DNA of 64,000 bases from VXMO01 sp965219405 (GTDB lineage: Bacteria > Chloroflexota > Dehalococcoidia > UBA6926). Shown here one piece after another: positions 63,994 through 64,000 of the stretch. The stretch spans positions 1,302,001 to 1,366,000 of the forward strand of contig OZ244736.1 of NCBI GenBank assembly GCA_965219405.1. The letters run 5' to 3'. A program made the position numbers and the translations under genes. The notes under the pieces are model-generated. The model was not told the DNA's origin. It did not search any database and worked only from the letters and a program-made list of their open reading frames with translations. Positions within the stretch are counted from its first letter, which is position 1. Every line of letters starts with the position of its first letter.

Positions 63994-64000
63994 ACAACAC

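Overview
The window looks like a chromosomal stretch of a free-living bacterium with fairly high GC (about 55-60% by eye). The best guess, by inference only, is a Chloroflexota lineage of the Dehalococcoidia/SAR202 kind. The grounds are a DapL-type lysine route, an archaeal-type phosphoglycerate mutase, a division cluster reduced to rsmH-ftsA-ftsZ with no murein genes between them, many MFS paralogues, lipoproteins of unknown function, and dispersed hairpin repeats between genes. No rRNA is present to confirm this. Most of the window is ordinary core metabolism.

Layout. 1-7.5 kb: end of a CcdA-like gene, dapL with a small winged-helix gene, and four tandem MFS transporters of one FYGWW subfamily. 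7.4-14.0 kb (minus): pgk, apgM, tpiA, a Gfo/Idh oxidoreductase, miaA and dapF. 14.1-17.5 kb (minus): the clearest accessory region, with a DNA methyltransferase fused to a likely PD-(D/E)XK nuclease, a TIR-like protein and a nucleoside deoxyribosyltransferase-like protein. 17.9-20.3 kb: tRNA-Lys, tRNA-Leu and two peptide-ABC ATPases ending in a strong terminator. 20.4-26.6 kb (minus): purine genes purE, purB, a membrane-domain/PurD fusion and guaA. 26.7-28.5 kb: tsaC-like gene and a polyprenyl synthase. 28.6-32.6 kb (minus): two paralogous lipoproteins and a dienelactone hydrolase.

32.9-36.8 kb: a MoxR / DUF58 / membrane-DUF4129 operon. 36.9-41.6 kb (minus): M20 peptidase, MBL hydrolase, acyl-CoA dehydrogenase, SDR and VOC protein. 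41.7-43.1 kb: a fifth MFS gene and tRNA-Pro. 43.1-48.8 kb: a frameshifted PAC2 gene, ispH, and ftsZ, ftsA and rsmH. 49.1-55.0 kb: a DUF5343 gene, mogA/moaB, trmD, rplS with an acidic tail, a secreted nuclease and priA. 55.1-64.0 kb: VOC and NIPSNAP proteins, a ChlI-like AAA ATPase with its VWA partner, an ornithine-cyclodeaminase homologue, glutaredoxin, two lipoproteins and znuA.

Two themes stand out. First, 14.1-17.5 kb may be an undescribed defence cassette: a modification/cleavage enzyme 38 nt downstream of a TIR-like protein. Second, small palindromic repeats litter the intergenic regions and also lie in frame inside purD and pgk, so they are translated. Other oddities are the membrane-PurD fusion, a Cys-rich tail on PurB, an acyl-CoA dehydrogenase without the usual catalytic glutamate, and a possible one-base frameshift in the PAC2 gene.
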